Source: Mycolicibacterium sp. CBMA 234 (GTDB taxonomy: Bacteria > Actinomycetota > Actinomycetes > Mycobacteriales > Mycobacteriaceae). Taken from it: a stretch of DNA of 64,000 nt. The DNA lies in contig NZ_MPKW01000005.1 in the NCBI RefSeq assembly GCF_009729415.1, positions 124,001-188,000 on the forward strand, read 5' to 3'. The notes under the pieces were generated by a model. The model was not told the DNA's origin and made no database searches. It saw only the letters and a list, made by a program, of their open reading frames with translations. Positions 1-11,608 of the stretch are shown here, one piece after another (positions within the stretch are counted from its first letter, which is position 1; every line of letters starts with the position of its first letter). The position numbers and the translations under genes are program-made.

Positions 1-63
1 GGTTTCGTCGAGGATGGTTGTGCCGGCCACCAGCGCGGGGACAGACTCGACGAGGGCGCTCAT
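1..63 (-). CDS. Carboxyguanidine deiminase subunit / urea-carboxylase-associated protein 2 (N-terminal fragment)
   Basis: Only the first 21 codons are present; the gene leaves the window at base 1. The visible start is MSALVESVPALVAG followed by TTILDET. This matches the N-terminus typical of DUF1989 'urea amidolyase-associated protein 2', where an I(F/L)DETIPA motif opens the conserved domain. Its ATG overlaps the TGA of the upstream DUF1989 gene (ATGA), so the two are translationally coupled. In the family, UAAP1 and UAAP2 are found together beside a urea/guanidine carboxylase and have been described as the two subunits of carboxyguanidine deiminase. The family call rests on a few residues plus the neighbour. 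Confidence 0.6.
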   Translation of the reverse strand, partial: MSALVESVPALVAGTTILDET

Positions 64-929
64 ACGGAGACTCCTTGGGTGAGATGCAGTGCAGTCCAGA
101 CGTCTTCGGTATTGCGGTGCGCACGTTCGTATTCAGGGCCGATCGACTCCGCGCGAGCACCCAGTGCGGCCAGGTCTTCCGGGGCCGACCAAGCCAGCAC
201 CTCCAGCTCGGAGGTGTCGAAGGTCGGCGCCGGATCGAGCGGGTGCGCGGTGTTGGCGATCGCCGCGATCACCGGCAGGTGCACCACCAATTCGACGGCC
301 GCCCCCGGTCCGGCCGAGCCCGACGACACCAGATGCCCGGCATCGTCGGCGCGGACGCCGTGGAAGAACGACACCGCGGGGCCGACGTCGCGGGGGCCGA
401 GCCCGTGCTTGAGCGCGGCGAGCACCAGCAGCTCCCGGCCGGCTGGGCTCGCCGAGTGCACAGTGCCGGCGCCGTACCGGGCTTCGTTCTGCGCACGAGT
501 TGTGGTGCCGCACAACGCATCGTGGTGGGCGGATGTGTCCGAGACGATGGTCGACAGCACCCGCCCCTGGTCGTCGAGCAGCGGATGGTCGATGCCGAGG
601 TATGCCTGCCACGGCACCTTGACCGTGTCGGCGATATTCAGCCGCTCCCATGGCGCATCGGCCCGCCACAGCAGCACGTGCGCGCAGGCCCGCCCGTCAA
701 TGTCGGTCAGTCGCAACCGGGTTCCACGAGCCAGCACCTTGCTGGTGTACCGGCCACCAGGCACCGTTTCGGCCCAGGTCAGCCGCTCGGCAGCGACATC
801 TGCGGGCGGTGTCGGCCACAGCGATGCGGGTACGACGGGCATGGCGGTCGTGTGTGCACCGGCCTGCGCACGGGCGTGCTCGCGCGCGGCCGTGGTTGTC
901 GAGGTGTTCAGAGAAGATGGATGACCCAC
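60..929 (-). CDS. DUF1989 protein, urea-carboxylase-associated protein 1 / carboxyguanidine deiminase subunit
   Basis: This 289-residue protein carries a DUF1989 domain from about residue 60 (LTWAETVPGG) to TAHPLDPAPTF near residue 245. Typical UAAP1 features include RGTRLRLTDIDG, the DALCGTTT segment and a metal-ligand-like set of Cys and His residues. UAAP1-type proteins act with a second DUF1989 subunit on carboxylated guanidine, between the carboxylase and allophanate hydrolase, in the cytoplasm. I chose the GTG at 927-929 because AAAGGA lies about 8 bases upstream and because a longer start would run into the permease gene. The first 50 residues are low-complexity (Thr/Ala/His) and may be an over-extension; the Met starting MPVVPASLW is the alternative. 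The gene is coupled to the next one by ATGA. Confidence 0.8.
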   Translation of the reverse strand: MGHPSSLNTSTTTAAREHARAQAGAHTTAMPVVPASLWPTPPADVAAERLTWAETVPGGRYTSKVLARGTRLRLTDIDGRACAHVLLWRADAPWERLNIADTVKVPWQAYLGIDHPLLDDQGRVLSTIVSDTSAHHDALCGTTTRAQNEARYGAGTVHSASPAGRELLVLAALKHGLGPRDVGPAVSFFHGVRADDAGHLVSSGSAGPGAAVELVVHLPVIAAIANTAHPLDPAPTFDTSELEVLAWSAPEDLAALGARAESIGPEYERAHRNTEDVWTALHLTQGVSV

Positions 930-963
930 GAGAATCCTTTCGGCAGTGGCTGATTGGAAGAGA

Positions 964-2472
964 TCAGAGTGACCCGACGGGGCACGGGTGAGCGCGCCGA
1001 TACGGGAAGCACAAGGCACCGAGCGCGACGATTGCGACGACCGTGATGGGCCCGGCCCAGCGCAGCAGCGGCATGGTGCCGGCGGGGTCGTAGATTTCGG
1101 GCCGCGGCCAGGCCAGGTTGATCACCATCGCCAGGCCGTACACCACCGCGAACAGGTTGACCGGCAGCCCCCAGCGCCCCATCGAGTACAACGGACGTCC
1201 ACCGGCGTCGGTAACCGATGCGTCCCAGCGCATTCCCCGCAGCCGGTGCACCAGCAGCGGTGTGGTCACCAACAGGTAAGCCACGTAGATCGCGATGATG
1301 CAGACGCTGGCCAGGGTCGCGAAGATGGCCGAGTTGCCGACATTGACCAGCAGCACCCCGACACAGGCGACGCCGACCACGATGGCAGGTGCCATCGGCG
1401 TTCCGGTGCGCGGATTGACGCGGGACAGTATCGACGAGAACGGCAGCCGGTGATCACGTGCCATCGAGAACATCAGGCGGGTGGCCGCGGTCTGAATTGC
1501 CAAGGTGCAGATGAAAATTGCGATGGCCACATCGACCAGGAGCAGCGTTCCCCACGACGAGGACAGCACCGCCCCCAGCACGTACGGCAGGCCCTCGGCG
1601 GCCAGCCGACCGTCGGTCAGGCTCGGCGCGGCCATCAGGGCGCCGATGATCATCAGGCCGCCGCCGAGTGCCGAGACGGTGAGTGCCGACCGGATGGTGC
1701 GCGGAGCGACGCGGCGAGCGTCGCGCGTCTCCTCGGCAAGCTCACCTGCCGATCCGAAGCCGACCATCACGTAGGCGGCCATCAGACCGGATGCGATCCA
1801 GGCCCAGCCGTAGCCGGAACCTGTTGCGCCGGTGTCGAAGACGATCTGGGGGCCGCGCTGGGCGTGGGTGAAGAACACTCCGATGACCGCGATCACACCG
1901 ACGATCTCGCAGCAGACGCCGATCATCGCGACCCGCGACATCCAGCGCACTCCAATGCAATTGATGGTCGTGGTGACCACCAGCAGCGCTGTGCCCAGCA
2001 GTACCGCATTGGCCGCGCCGCTCGGGGATGTGAGTGCGGTGTCGGTGCCGATGAACTGGAATCCCGACCATACCGCCGGCAACACCACCTGCAGCGCGAT
2101 GGCCGCGGCAGAGGCTGTGATGATCTGGGCCAGGATCATGAACCAGCCACCGAACCACCCGACGACCTCGCCACCGAGGCGCCGGGCCCACTGATAGATG
2201 GCACCCGAAATTGGGTAGCGCGCAGCGAGTTCGGCAAAACACAGGGCCACGGCGAACTGCCCGATGAACACCACCGGCCAGGTCCAGAAGAACGCCGGAC
2301 CACCGAAACCGTATCCGAGACCGAACAATTGGAAGATCGTGGTGAGGATCGAGACGAATGAGAATCCTGCCGCGAAGGACGCGAACTTACCCAGGGAGCG
2401 ATGTAGCTGTTGGTCATAGCCGAAGCCGGCGAGGTCGTCGTGATCCGCCGGCGACGTGGTGGTCAGTGTCAT
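964..2472 (-). CDS. APC-family amino acid/urea-type permease
   Basis: This 502-residue integral membrane protein of the amino acid-polyamine-organocation superfamily has about 12 hydrophobic segments. The first follows SLGKFASFAAGFSFVSI, and the conserved helix containing FAELAARYPISGAIYQWA comes next. Permeases of this type are the first gene of many urea/guanidine carboxylase operons, so the substrate is probably guanidine, urea or a related nitrogen compound. That is inferred from context. The ATG at 2470-2472 is preferred over an in-frame TTG at 2508, because the TTG lies inside the operator palindrome. It heads the operon that continues through the two DUF1989 genes and off the left edge. 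Confidence 0.85.
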   Translation of the reverse strand: MTLTTTSPADHDDLAGFGYDQQLHRSLGKFASFAAGFSFVSILTTIFQLFGLGYGFGGPAFFWTWPVVFIGQFAVALCFAELAARYPISGAIYQWARRLGGEVVGWFGGWFMILAQIITASAAAIALQVVLPAVWSGFQFIGTDTALTSPSGAANAVLLGTALLVVTTTINCIGVRWMSRVAMIGVCCEIVGVIAVIGVFFTHAQRGPQIVFDTGATGSGYGWAWIASGLMAAYVMVGFGSAGELAEETRDARRVAPRTIRSALTVSALGGGLMIIGALMAAPSLTDGRLAAEGLPYVLGAVLSSSWGTLLLVDVAIAIFICTLAIQTAATRLMFSMARDHRLPFSSILSRVNPRTGTPMAPAIVVGVACVGVLLVNVGNSAIFATLASVCIIAIYVAYLLVTTPLLVHRLRGMRWDASVTDAGGRPLYSMGRWGLPVNLFAVVYGLAMVINLAWPRPEIYDPAGTMPLLRWAGPITVVAIVALGALCFPYRRAHPCPVGSL

Positions 2473-2501
2473 CCGATCTCGATTCTGCTGAGGCCCAATA
2501 C

Positions 2502-2515
2502 CTGTCAATTGACAG
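2502..2515. promoter_or_regulatory. Perfect 14-bp palindrome, candidate TetR operator
   Basis: CTGTCAATTGACAG is identical on both strands. It lies 29 bp upstream of the permease ATG and about 105 bp upstream of the divergent TetR gene, in the only intergenic space between them. Its size and symmetry fit a TetR-type operator. AT-rich sequence on its right flank (AATTAAAT) could be part of a promoter. The assignment to the neighbouring TetR protein is inferred. Confidence 0.65.
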
Positions 2516-2621
2516 AATTAAATGGGTCCGTGACGCAGATGGGTCACCAGAGTTTCCGACGTGGGTCGCGGTGTAACGGTTCCGTTTCCCACCGCTAACA
2601 CCCGGATGGCACAGTGGTGTG

Positions 2622-3269
2622 ATGAGCCGCCCCGGCCGCCCCCGCCACCGCGATGCCCTACGCCCCGGCAGTACGGCCGTCGAGCAGATCCTCGACGCTG
2701 CAGGTGAACTGTTTGTCACTCAGGGTTTTACGGTGACCTCAACCCGGTCCATCGCCGATGCCGTCGGCATCCGTCAAGCGTCGCTCTATCACCACTTCCC
2801 CAACAAGGAAGCCATCCTCGAAGCGCTGCTCGACGCGACGGTGGTGCCGTCACTGGAGTTCGCGCGGCGGGTGACCCGGTCGGTGGACGATCCGCGGGCC
2901 GCGCTGTGGGCCGTCACGGCCGGCGACACCGCCAGCCTCTTGTCGGTGCCGTGGAACCTGGGCCGGCTCTATCTACTGCCGGAAGTCGACGGTATCGAAG
3001 GATTTCATGTGCGGCGGCGCGAGCTGCACGCCGTCTATCGGGAGTTGGCGGTCCACGTCGTGGGCGGCGACGAGTTCCGTTGCGGCCTGCCGGTGCGCCT
3101 GACCGAGACCGTCATCGCTCAGCGCGTTGACCAACCCGATCTTGCCGGCGACGACGTCGCTGGAGCCATCGCCGATGCCGCGCTACGTGTACTGGGGGTC
3201 GATGTCGACGACGCCCTACGCGCCGCAGGGTGGACTCTGGTCGAGCAACATCTGCCCGCGGCTACGTGA
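2622..3269 (+). CDS. TetR/AcrR-family transcriptional regulator
   Basis: A 215-residue regulator. The N-terminal helix-turn-helix spans roughly residues 18-65 (EQILDAAGELF ... RSIADAVGIRQASLYHHFPNKEAI), a textbook TetR DNA-binding region. The C-terminal half is the variable ligand-binding domain. It is divergent from the permease/DUF1989 operon and probably controls it through the palindrome at 2502-2515; the inducer could be guanidine, urea or a metabolite. The ATG at 2622 follows an in-frame GTG at 2619, and either could start. The stop codon lies inside a large inverted repeat shared with the convergent hisI end. Confidence 0.88.
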   Translation: MSRPGRPRHRDALRPGSTAVEQILDAAGELFVTQGFTVTSTRSIADAVGIRQASLYHHFPNKEAILEALLDATVVPSLEFARRVTRSVDDPRAALWAVTAGDTASLLSVPWNLGRLYLLPEVDGIEGFHVRRRELHAVYRELAVHVVGGDEFRCGLPVRLTETVIAQRVDQPDLAGDDVAGAIADAALRVLGVDVDDALRAAGWTLVEQHLPAAT

Positions 3270-3318
3270 TTTGTGCACGATTTTCCGCGTCGGCCGCGGA
3301 TTTTCGTGCACAAATCAC
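3266..3318. terminator. Long inverted repeat spanning both stop codons of convergent TetR gene and hisI
   Basis: The outer arms are a perfect 15-bp inverted repeat: GTGATTTGTGCACGA at 3266-3280 and its complement at 3304-3318. Inside are a second short stem CCGCG (3285-3289) / CGCGG (3295-3299) and T-rich stretches on both sides. The TetR TGA (3267-3269) and the hisI TGA (complement of 3315-3317) both fall within the outer arms. The position between convergent genes suggests a bidirectional terminator. The inner GTGCAC symmetry would also fit a dispersed palindromic repeat. Confidence 0.7.
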
Positions 3319-3659
3319 TCAGAGGCGAGCAGCAGATCGGCGTCGAAACAGCTGTGATCACCGGTGTGGCACGCGCCGCCGACCTGGTCGACCTCCAGCA
3401 GCACCGCATCGCCGTCGCAGTCCAGTCGCACCGAATGCACGTACTGGGTATGGCCCGAGGTCGCACCTTTGACCCACTGCTCGCCACGGGACCGCGAAAA
3501 GTACGTGGCCTCCCGGGTTTCCAAGGTGCGGGCCAGTGCGTCGTCGTCCATCCAGGCGACCATCAACACGTCACCGGTGCCACGCTGCTGCACCACTGCG
3601 GTGAACAGCCCGGCCTCGTTGCGCTTGAGCCGCGCGGCAATTCCCGGGTCGAGACTCAT
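3315..3659 (-). CDS. hisI: Phosphoribosyl-AMP cyclohydrolase
   Basis: A 114-residue enzyme for the third step of histidine biosynthesis, opening the adenine ring of phosphoribosyl-AMP. The core motif [17 protein letters not shown] and the segment [14 protein letters not shown] are present. So are the zinc/magnesium-binding residues around [16 protein letters not shown]. It is the stand-alone HisI type, without a fused HisE domain, as in other mycobacteria. It is the last gene of the his operon and overlaps hisF by 4 bp. Transcription probably ends at the hairpin at its 3' end. Confidence 0.96.
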   Translation of the reverse strand: MSLDPGIAARLKRNEAGLFTAVVQQRGTGDVLMVAWMDDDALARTLETREATYFSRSRGEQWVKGATSGHTQYVHSVRLDCDGDAVLLEVDQVGGACHTGDHSCFDADLLLASE

Positions 3660-4429
3660 CGGACCGTGATCCCCTCAGCCGCCATCGCCGCCTTGACCTG
3701 ACCGATGGTCAACTCGCGGAAGTGAAACACGCTGGCCGCCAACACCGCATCAGCACCGGCCTGTACCGCGGGGGCAAAGTGATCCACGGCTCCGGCTCCC
3801 CCGCTGGCGATCACCGGCACACTCACCGCGGCCCGCACGGCCCGCAGCATGGCCAAATCGAACCCGGCTTTGGTGCCGTCGGCGTCCATAGAGTTCAGCA
3901 GAATCTCGCCGACGCCGAGTTCGGCTCCGCGCGTGGCCCATTCGACAGCGTCGATGCCGGTACCGCGACGGCCGCCGTGGGTGGTGACTTCCCAGCCCGA
4001 CGGTGTGGGTTCAGAGCCTTCCGGCACGGTCCGCGCATCGACCGACAGCACGATGCACTGTGACCCGAACTGACGGGACAACTCCGACAACAACTCTGGC
4101 CGGGCGATGGCTGCGGTGTTGACCGACACCTTGTCGGCTCCGGCGCGCAGGAGGGTGTCGACGTCCTCGACCGACCGCACACCACCACCGACGGTCAACG
4201 GAATGAACACCTGCTCGGCGGTGCGCCGCACCACCTCGAGCATGGTCGACCGGCCCGACGACGACGCGGTGACGTCCAAGAACGTCAGCTCGTCGGCGCC
4301 TTCGGCGTCATAGGCTGCGGCCAGCTCGACGGGATCGCCTGCGTCCCTGAGGTTCTCGAAGTTGACGCCCTTGACCACCCGGCCGCCGTCGACGTCCAGG
4401 CAGGGGATGACGCGGGTTGCCAAGCTCAC
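3656..4429 (-). CDS. hisF: Imidazole glycerol phosphate synthase, cyclase subunit HisF
   Basis: A 257-residue (beta/alpha)8-barrel, the usual HisF length. It begins [21 protein letters not shown] with the catalytic Asp of the CLDVD motif. The second catalytic Asp lies in the later [14 protein letters not shown] motif. The barrel phosphate-binding loops (VGGGVRS and ASGGAGA) are intact. With HisH it makes IGP and AICAR from PRFAR and ammonia. The GTG at 4427-4429 overlaps the impA TGA (GTGA). A much longer open frame upstream is excluded because it would run through impA. Confidence 0.96.
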   Translation of the reverse strand: MSLATRVIPCLDVDGGRVVKGVNFENLRDAGDPVELAAAYDAEGADELTFLDVTASSSGRSTMLEVVRRTAEQVFIPLTVGGGVRSVEDVDTLLRAGADKVSVNTAAIARPELLSELSRQFGSQCIVLSVDARTVPEGSEPTPSGWEVTTHGGRRGTGIDAVEWATRGAELGVGEILLNSMDADGTKAGFDLAMLRAVRAAVSVPVIASGGAGAVDHFAPAVQAGADAVLAASVFHFRELTIGQVKAAMAAEGITVR

Positions 4430-5241
4430 AGGTAATCCTCCGGAACCCCAACGGATTTCACGATCTCCAACATCCTCTCGTGCACACCGGGCGCAGCGGC
4501 CAGTGCGGACTTCGAATCCACCGTCCACGGCGCACCTGCGAGATCGGTGACGATGCCACCCGCGGCCCGCACCAGGGCCACACCGGCGGCGTGGTCCCAG
4601 ACGTGGTGACCGAAACTGATTGCGCCACCGAGTACCCCCGCGCCCACATAGGCCAGGTCCACGCCCGTCGCACCATGCATGCGCATCCGCGAGCATTCGC
4701 GGCTCAGACCCGACAGCACCGCCGACCGGAAGCGCCCGGGAAAGCGGCCCTTCGAATCGATGTTGAACGTCTGGATGCCGACGATCGAATCGGCCAGGGT
4801 GCTCGGCGCCAACGGCGGCAACGCGGTGTCGCCGTCGCGCACCGGGCCGCCGTCCATGGCGACGTAGCGCTGGCCCATGAACGGCAGCCAGGTCAGGCCG
4901 GCGACCGGGGTACCGCGCCACAGCAGGCCCAGCAGGATGGCGGCCATCGGTGAACCGGCCGCGTAGTTGAAGGTGCCGTCGATGGGATCGAGCACCCACA
5001 CCAGTTCAGAATCGATGGGCTCGCCACCGAATTCCTCACCGTGCACACCGATTCCGGTCGCCGACGTCAGTGCCGCGACAACCTGGCGCTCGATCGCAAG
5101 GTCGATCTCGGTGGCGAAGTCGTTGCCCTTCTTTCGAACCGCCGCGTCAGCCTGGTGGCCGGCGATGAACGGAGCGACGGCATCATCGAGGACGCCGGTC
5201 GCGGTCGCGACCAGCTCTGCCAACCTCGCCGATTCGATCAC
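4426..5241 (-). CDS. impA: Inositol monophosphatase family phosphatase
   Basis: A 271-residue lithium-sensitive inositol-phosphatase fold. The metal-binding motifs are visible: HGEEFGG near residue 70, the signature [10 protein letters not shown] near residue 86, and [15 protein letters not shown] near residue 220. M. tuberculosis has an IMPase (ImpA) at this position inside the his operon. Whether it acts on inositol 1-phosphate or as the histidinol-phosphatase missing from the operon cannot be decided from sequence. It overlaps hisA upstream and hisF downstream by 4 bp each, so it is firmly part of the his transcript. Confidence 0.93.
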   Translation of the reverse strand: MIESARLAELVATATGVLDDAVAPFIAGHQADAAVRKKGNDFATEIDLAIERQVVAALTSATGIGVHGEEFGGEPIDSELVWVLDPIDGTFNYAAGSPMAAILLGLLWRGTPVAGLTWLPFMGQRYVAMDGGPVRDGDTALPPLAPSTLADSIVGIQTFNIDSKGRFPGRFRSAVLSGLSRECSRMRMHGATGVDLAYVGAGVLGGAISFGHHVWDHAAGVALVRAAGGIVTDLAGAPWTVDSKSALAAAPGVHERMLEIVKSVGVPEDYL

Positions 5242-5969
5242 TTCACCGCGGCCAGCGCCTCGGGCAGCGTGAACCGCTCGGCGTACAAGGCCTTTCCGAC
5301 GATGGCGCCTTCGACGCCCTGCCCGGTCAGCGTGGCGATGGCCCGCAGGTCGTCCAGGCTGGACACGCCGCCCGACGCGATGATCGGGGCGTTGGTGCGG
5401 CCGGCAACGGTGCTCAGCAGCTCGAGGTTCGGCCCGGTCAAGGTGCCGTCTTTGGTGACGTCGGTGACGACGTAGCGCGAGCAGCCTTCGCTATCAAGGC
5501 GTTCCAGCACGTCCCACAGGTCGCCGCCGTCGGTTTCCCACCCGCGGCCGCGCAGCCGCCAGCTGCCGTTCTCGAACTGCACGTCCAGACCGACCGCCAC
5601 CCGGTCGCCGTACTCACCGATGGCCCGTTTGCACCACTCCGGGCTCTCCAGCGCGGCGGTGCCGATGTTCACCCGGGCGCAGCCGGTGTCCATGGCCGCC
5701 TTGAGCGAGGCGTCATCCCGGATGCCGCCGGAAAGCTCCACGGCCACATCGAGTTTGCCGACGACCTCGGCCAGCAGTTCCCGGTTGCTGCCCCGGCCGA
5801 ACGCGGCGTCCAGGTCCACCAGGTGCACCCACTCGGCGCCGTCGCGCTGCCAGGTCTGCGCCGCCTCCAGCGCCGAACCGTAATCGGTCTCGCTGCCGGC
5901 CTTGCCCTGCACCAGCCGTACCGCCTTGCCGTCGACCACGTCAACGGCCGGCAACAAAATCAAACTCAT
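5238..5969 (-). CDS. hisA: Phosphoribosyl isomerase A (HisA/PriA)
   Basis: A 243-residue barrel isomerase converting ProFAR to PRFAR. It starts with [17 protein letters not shown], which carries the first catalytic Asp. The second catalytic Asp lies in [16 protein letters not shown]. The phosphate-binding loops contain LSGGIRDD and [11 protein letters not shown]. In actinobacteria this enzyme is usually bifunctional (PriA) and also serves as TrpF in tryptophan synthesis. That dual role is likely here but is a family inference. The ATG is at 5967-5969, and the stop is coupled to impA by ATGA. Confidence 0.95.
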   Translation of the reverse strand: MSLILLPAVDVVDGKAVRLVQGKAGSETDYGSALEAAQTWQRDGAEWVHLVDLDAAFGRGSNRELLAEVVGKLDVAVELSGGIRDDASLKAAMDTGCARVNIGTAALESPEWCKRAIGEYGDRVAVGLDVQFENGSWRLRGRGWETDGGDLWDVLERLDSEGCSRYVVTDVTKDGTLTGPNLELLSTVAGRTNAPIIASGGVSSLDDLRAIATLTGQGVEGAIVGKALYAERFTLPEALAAVK

Positions 5970-6606
5970 AGCCCCTCAACCCAATTCGCCAACAGCGTCG
6001 CACCTGCGTCGCCGCTCTTCTCCGGATGAAACTGTGTCGCCGACAACGCGCCGTCTTCGACGGCGGCGATGAACGGCACGTGATGTGTAGCCCAGGTGAC
6101 CTTCGCCTCGGCATGACCGCCCCACTGCTGGGCGGCATACGAATGCACGAAGTAGAACCGGGTGCCCGCATCGAGCCCCTTGAACAAGGTGCTGTCGGCC
6201 GGAGCGTCGACAGTGTTCCAGCCCATGTGCGGGATCACCGGCGCATCGAGCCGGGTCACCTCGCCGGGCCACTGCCCGCAGCCCTCGGTCTGCACACCGA
6301 ATTCCACGCCCTTCGAGAACAGGATCTGCATGCCGACACACACGCCCAGCACAGGGTGACCCGCCGCAAGACGATCGGCGATGATCTTCTCCCCGCCGAT
6401 GGACCGTAGCCCGGTCATGCACGCCTCGTAGGCACCGACGCCGGGCACCACCAGGCCGTCTGCCGCAGCAGCGGCCGCGGCGTCGGACGTCACCTCGACG
6501 TCAGCACCCACCCGCTCGAGCGCGCGCTGAGCCGACCGCAGATTGCCCGAACCGTAGTCCAGAACAACGAGTTGCTTCCGGCGGAGCCGGACAGAAGGCT
6601 GCGGTG

Positions 6607-6610
<4 letters not shown>
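5966..6610 (-). CDS. hisH: Imidazole glycerol phosphate synthase, glutaminase subunit HisH
   Basis: A 214-residue class I glutamine amidotransferase. The nucleophile Cys is in [13 protein letters not shown], and the His/Glu of the triad are in [11 protein letters not shown] near residue 195. The YGSGNLRS opening and the [11 protein letters not shown] oxyanion region are conserved. It supplies ammonia to HisF. The GTG at 6608-6610 overlaps the hisB stop (GTGA). The first dozen residues ([11 protein letters not shown]) are not conserved, so a slightly later start is possible. Confidence 0.94.
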
Positions 6611-9658
<3,048 letters not shown>

Positions 9659-9715
9659 CGATTCATATTGTCCCTGATCAGTCCAGTTGATAAAAATCCG
9701 CCACGGCGCGGCCGC

Positions 9716-10126
9716 CTAGCCGACCGTCGAGTTCTCCAGCGCACTCTTGATGATCGGTGCCGCCTCCTGCATCGCAGCGCGTAGTGGACCCGCGGCCGCG
9801 TCCGGCAAGACATCCCGCGACCAGAGGAAACGGCAGCGCCGCGGACCGGCTGAGGCAACCTGCATCACCGCATTGTCGTGCTCGGGTCGCGCGGTGTCAC
9901 CGATCAGCGAGTAGGCGATGCGACGAACGGAATCGTCGCGACTGACCAGTCGTTCGCGGGCGACGAAACCATCCGCGAACGTCACGATCCGTACGTCGCC
10001 AGTGGCTTCGGAGGACGCCACGAAGCCCGGGGCCATGCGCATTGGGCCGGTCGCCCAGTCCCCTATCACCTGCCACACCCGGGCACAGTCGGCTTCGATA
10101 TCGAACTCAATCTGAATGAATGTCAT
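9716..10126 (-). CDS. SRPBCC (START-like) family protein
   Basis: A 136-residue protein beginning MTFIQIEFDIEADCARVWQVIGDW. This is the beta-helix-turn opening of the polyketide-cyclase/START-like fold that binds hydrophobic ligands. No catalytic residues can be assigned. It matches in length and position the small conserved gene next to hisD in M. tuberculosis (Rv1598c, from memory). I chose the ATG at 10124-10126 because upstream sequence in this frame does not resemble the family and runs into the divergent AraC gene. It could be co-transcribed with hisD. Confidence 0.75.
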   Translation of the reverse strand: MTFIQIEFDIEADCARVWQVIGDWATGPMRMAPGFVASSEATGDVRIVTFADGFVARERLVSRDDSVRRIAYSLIGDTARPEHDNAVMQVASAGPRRCRFLWSRDVLPDAAAGPLRAAMQEAAPIIKSALENSTVG

Positions 10127-10225
10127 GGCACCAGTCTGGGCAGCGGCCGACCAGGTGTCTTGAACATTCTTGCGGGCAATCCGTGTTGTCCCAGGCTGTC
10201 GGTCCGCACGGCTAACGTGCAAGGC

Positions 10226-11047
10226 GTGTTGACCGCCAAGACGCTGATCTCACGACCCGATTTCCGTGTCACCACCTGGAGCTGCACCGGCGAAGACCAA
10301 GCCTGGTCCGAGCCGGAGTCCGCAATCGACGGGCGGTGCGTGCTGGTCCGTTCGGGGTGCTTTCGTCGCCGCGGGTCCGGCAGTGAGGTCGACCACGATG
10401 CGACACTCGGCTACCTCGCCGAACCCGGTGAGCGCGAGCATTTCGCCCACCCCCACGGCGGCGACGTGTGCACGTCAGTCCAGCTCAGCGCCGAGAGCTG
10501 GTGGCAGCTGGCCGGTGAGCCGCGGCGGACCGGGCCCGCTGCGGTGTATGTCGACGCCCGTCTTGAACTGGCACACCGGCGGTTGCTGTGCAATGGGCGG
10601 AGCGACCCCGACTTTCTGGCCGCCGAGCAGCTGGTGCGGATGGTCGGTTCGGCGTTGCGGTCCGCAGCGAGGCGGCCGATGCCCGCCTCTGATTCGCCGT
10701 CTCGGCCTTTCGAACGGCGGTTGGTCGCACAAGCTCGCGAAGCGATCAGGCAGGGCGACGACGCTGCCGTCGGACTATTCCCCCTCGCAGCCGCTCTCGG
10801 GGTCTCCCCATATCGCTTGAGCAGATCGTTCAGCAATGAGCTCGGGGTCTCGGTGACGCGGTATCGCAACCGGGTCCGGGTCGGACGGTCTCTGGACCAT
10901 CTGCACAGCGGTCAGTCCACGCTGGCCGACGTCGCAGCCGCGCTGGGTTTCGCCGACCAGGCCCACTTCTGCCGAACGGTGCGTGCGCAGACGGGTCGCA
11001 CACCGACCGCGATCCGGAGCGAATTGCGCGGTGTCGCCACACGTTAG
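10226..11047 (+). CDS. AraC-family transcriptional regulator
   Basis: A 273-residue protein whose C-terminal 100 residues form the double helix-turn-helix of AraC proteins. The sequence runs FPLAAALGVSPYRLSRSF, then the linker GVSVTRYRNRVRVGRSLD, then TLADVAAALGFADQAHFCRTVRA. The N-terminal 150 residues have a cupin-like sensor character (CVLVRSGCFRRR, YLAEPGEREHF). The GTG at 10226 begins VLTAKTLISRPDFRV; the open frame extends further upstream but overlaps the divergent SRPBCC gene. Target and ligand are unknown. Confidence 0.85.
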   Translation: MLTAKTLISRPDFRVTTWSCTGEDQAWSEPESAIDGRCVLVRSGCFRRRGSGSEVDHDATLGYLAEPGEREHFAHPHGGDVCTSVQLSAESWWQLAGEPRRTGPAAVYVDARLELAHRRLLCNGRSDPDFLAAEQLVRMVGSALRSAARRPMPASDSPSRPFERRLVAQAREAIRQGDDAAVGLFPLAAALGVSPYRLSRSFSNELGVSVTRYRNRVRVGRSLDHLHSGQSTLADVAAALGFADQAHFCRTVRAQTGRTPTAIRSELRGVATR

Positions 11048-11142
11048 CCATCCAGGCCTCGGCGTATCCGGCAGACGCCTCACCGGACCGCACGCCCGGC
11101 TATTGTCCGAGCACAGGCAAAAACCCGAATTCGGAGGCGTCA

Positions 11143-11559
11143 ATGTCAAGCCGTCAGGAACACCCCAACAACGCCCCCGGCGTGCCGATGATCTTCCCGG
11201 TGTGGTTCGAGAACTTCCAGATCAAGTATCTCAACCCGGCGCTCCGCCCGCTGTCGAAGAAACTGCCCGGTTTCTCTGTCATCAAGCATCGTGGCCGCAC
11301 GTCGGGCAAGGAATTCGAGACCATCGTCACCTCGTACCGCAAGGGCGACGTCCTGGCGATCATGCTGGCCCACGGCAAGACGAACTGGGTCAAGAACGTG
11401 CTGGCCGCCGGCGAGGCCGACATTCACGTGGCGCGGACCGACCTGCACCTGATCAACCCGCGGGTGCTGCCGGCCGGCACTGTTGATCCGTCGCTGCCGC
11501 GGGTCGCGCAGATCCTGGTGAAACGCCAGGGCGCTTTCGTAGCCGACATCGCCCACTGA
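11143..11559 (+). CDS. Nitroreductase-family deazaflavin (F420)-dependent oxidoreductase, Ddn-like
   Basis: A 138-residue split-barrel protein of the Ddn/FDOR-A type. Typical features are IKHRGRTSGKEFETIVTSY, followed by LAIMLAHGKTNWVKNVLAAG, which binds the F420 side chain in characterised members. Such proteins reduce quinones or nitroaromatics with F420H2 in mycobacteria. The physiological substrate is unknown. The ATG at 11143 follows GGAGG-like sequence (ATTCGGAGGCGTCA). A strong hairpin follows the stop. Confidence 0.85.
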   Translation: MSSRQEHPNNAPGVPMIFPVWFENFQIKYLNPALRPLSKKLPGFSVIKHRGRTSGKEFETIVTSYRKGDVLAIMLAHGKTNWVKNVLAAGEADIHVARTDLHLINPRVLPAGTVDPSLPRVAQILVKRQGAFVADIAH

Positions 11560-11565
11560 CAAACG

Positions 11566-11596
11566 AGTGGCCACGCTGGTTCTCAGCGTGGCCACT
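11566..11596. terminator. Hairpin between convergent genes
   Basis: A perfect 13-bp stem, AGTGGCCACGCTG at 11566-11578 with its complement at 11584-11596, encloses a 5-base loop. It begins 6 bases after the Ddn-like gene stop and ends 12 bases before the stop of the convergent gene. No T-run follows, so it may act as a bidirectional or L-shaped/I-shaped mycobacterial terminator. Confidence 0.75.
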
Positions 11597-11608
11597 GTGT
11601 GTCGCAAG

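Noticed and set aside
2473..2621. Guanidine (ykkC) riboswitch upstream of the permease
   Set aside because: The leader to the permease ATG is too short, and no conserved ykkC core was seen; the palindromic operator explains regulation better.
4430..4999. Longer HisF reading frame through impA
   Set aside because: HisF homologues start at the GTG at 4429, and impA is clearly coded in the other frame.
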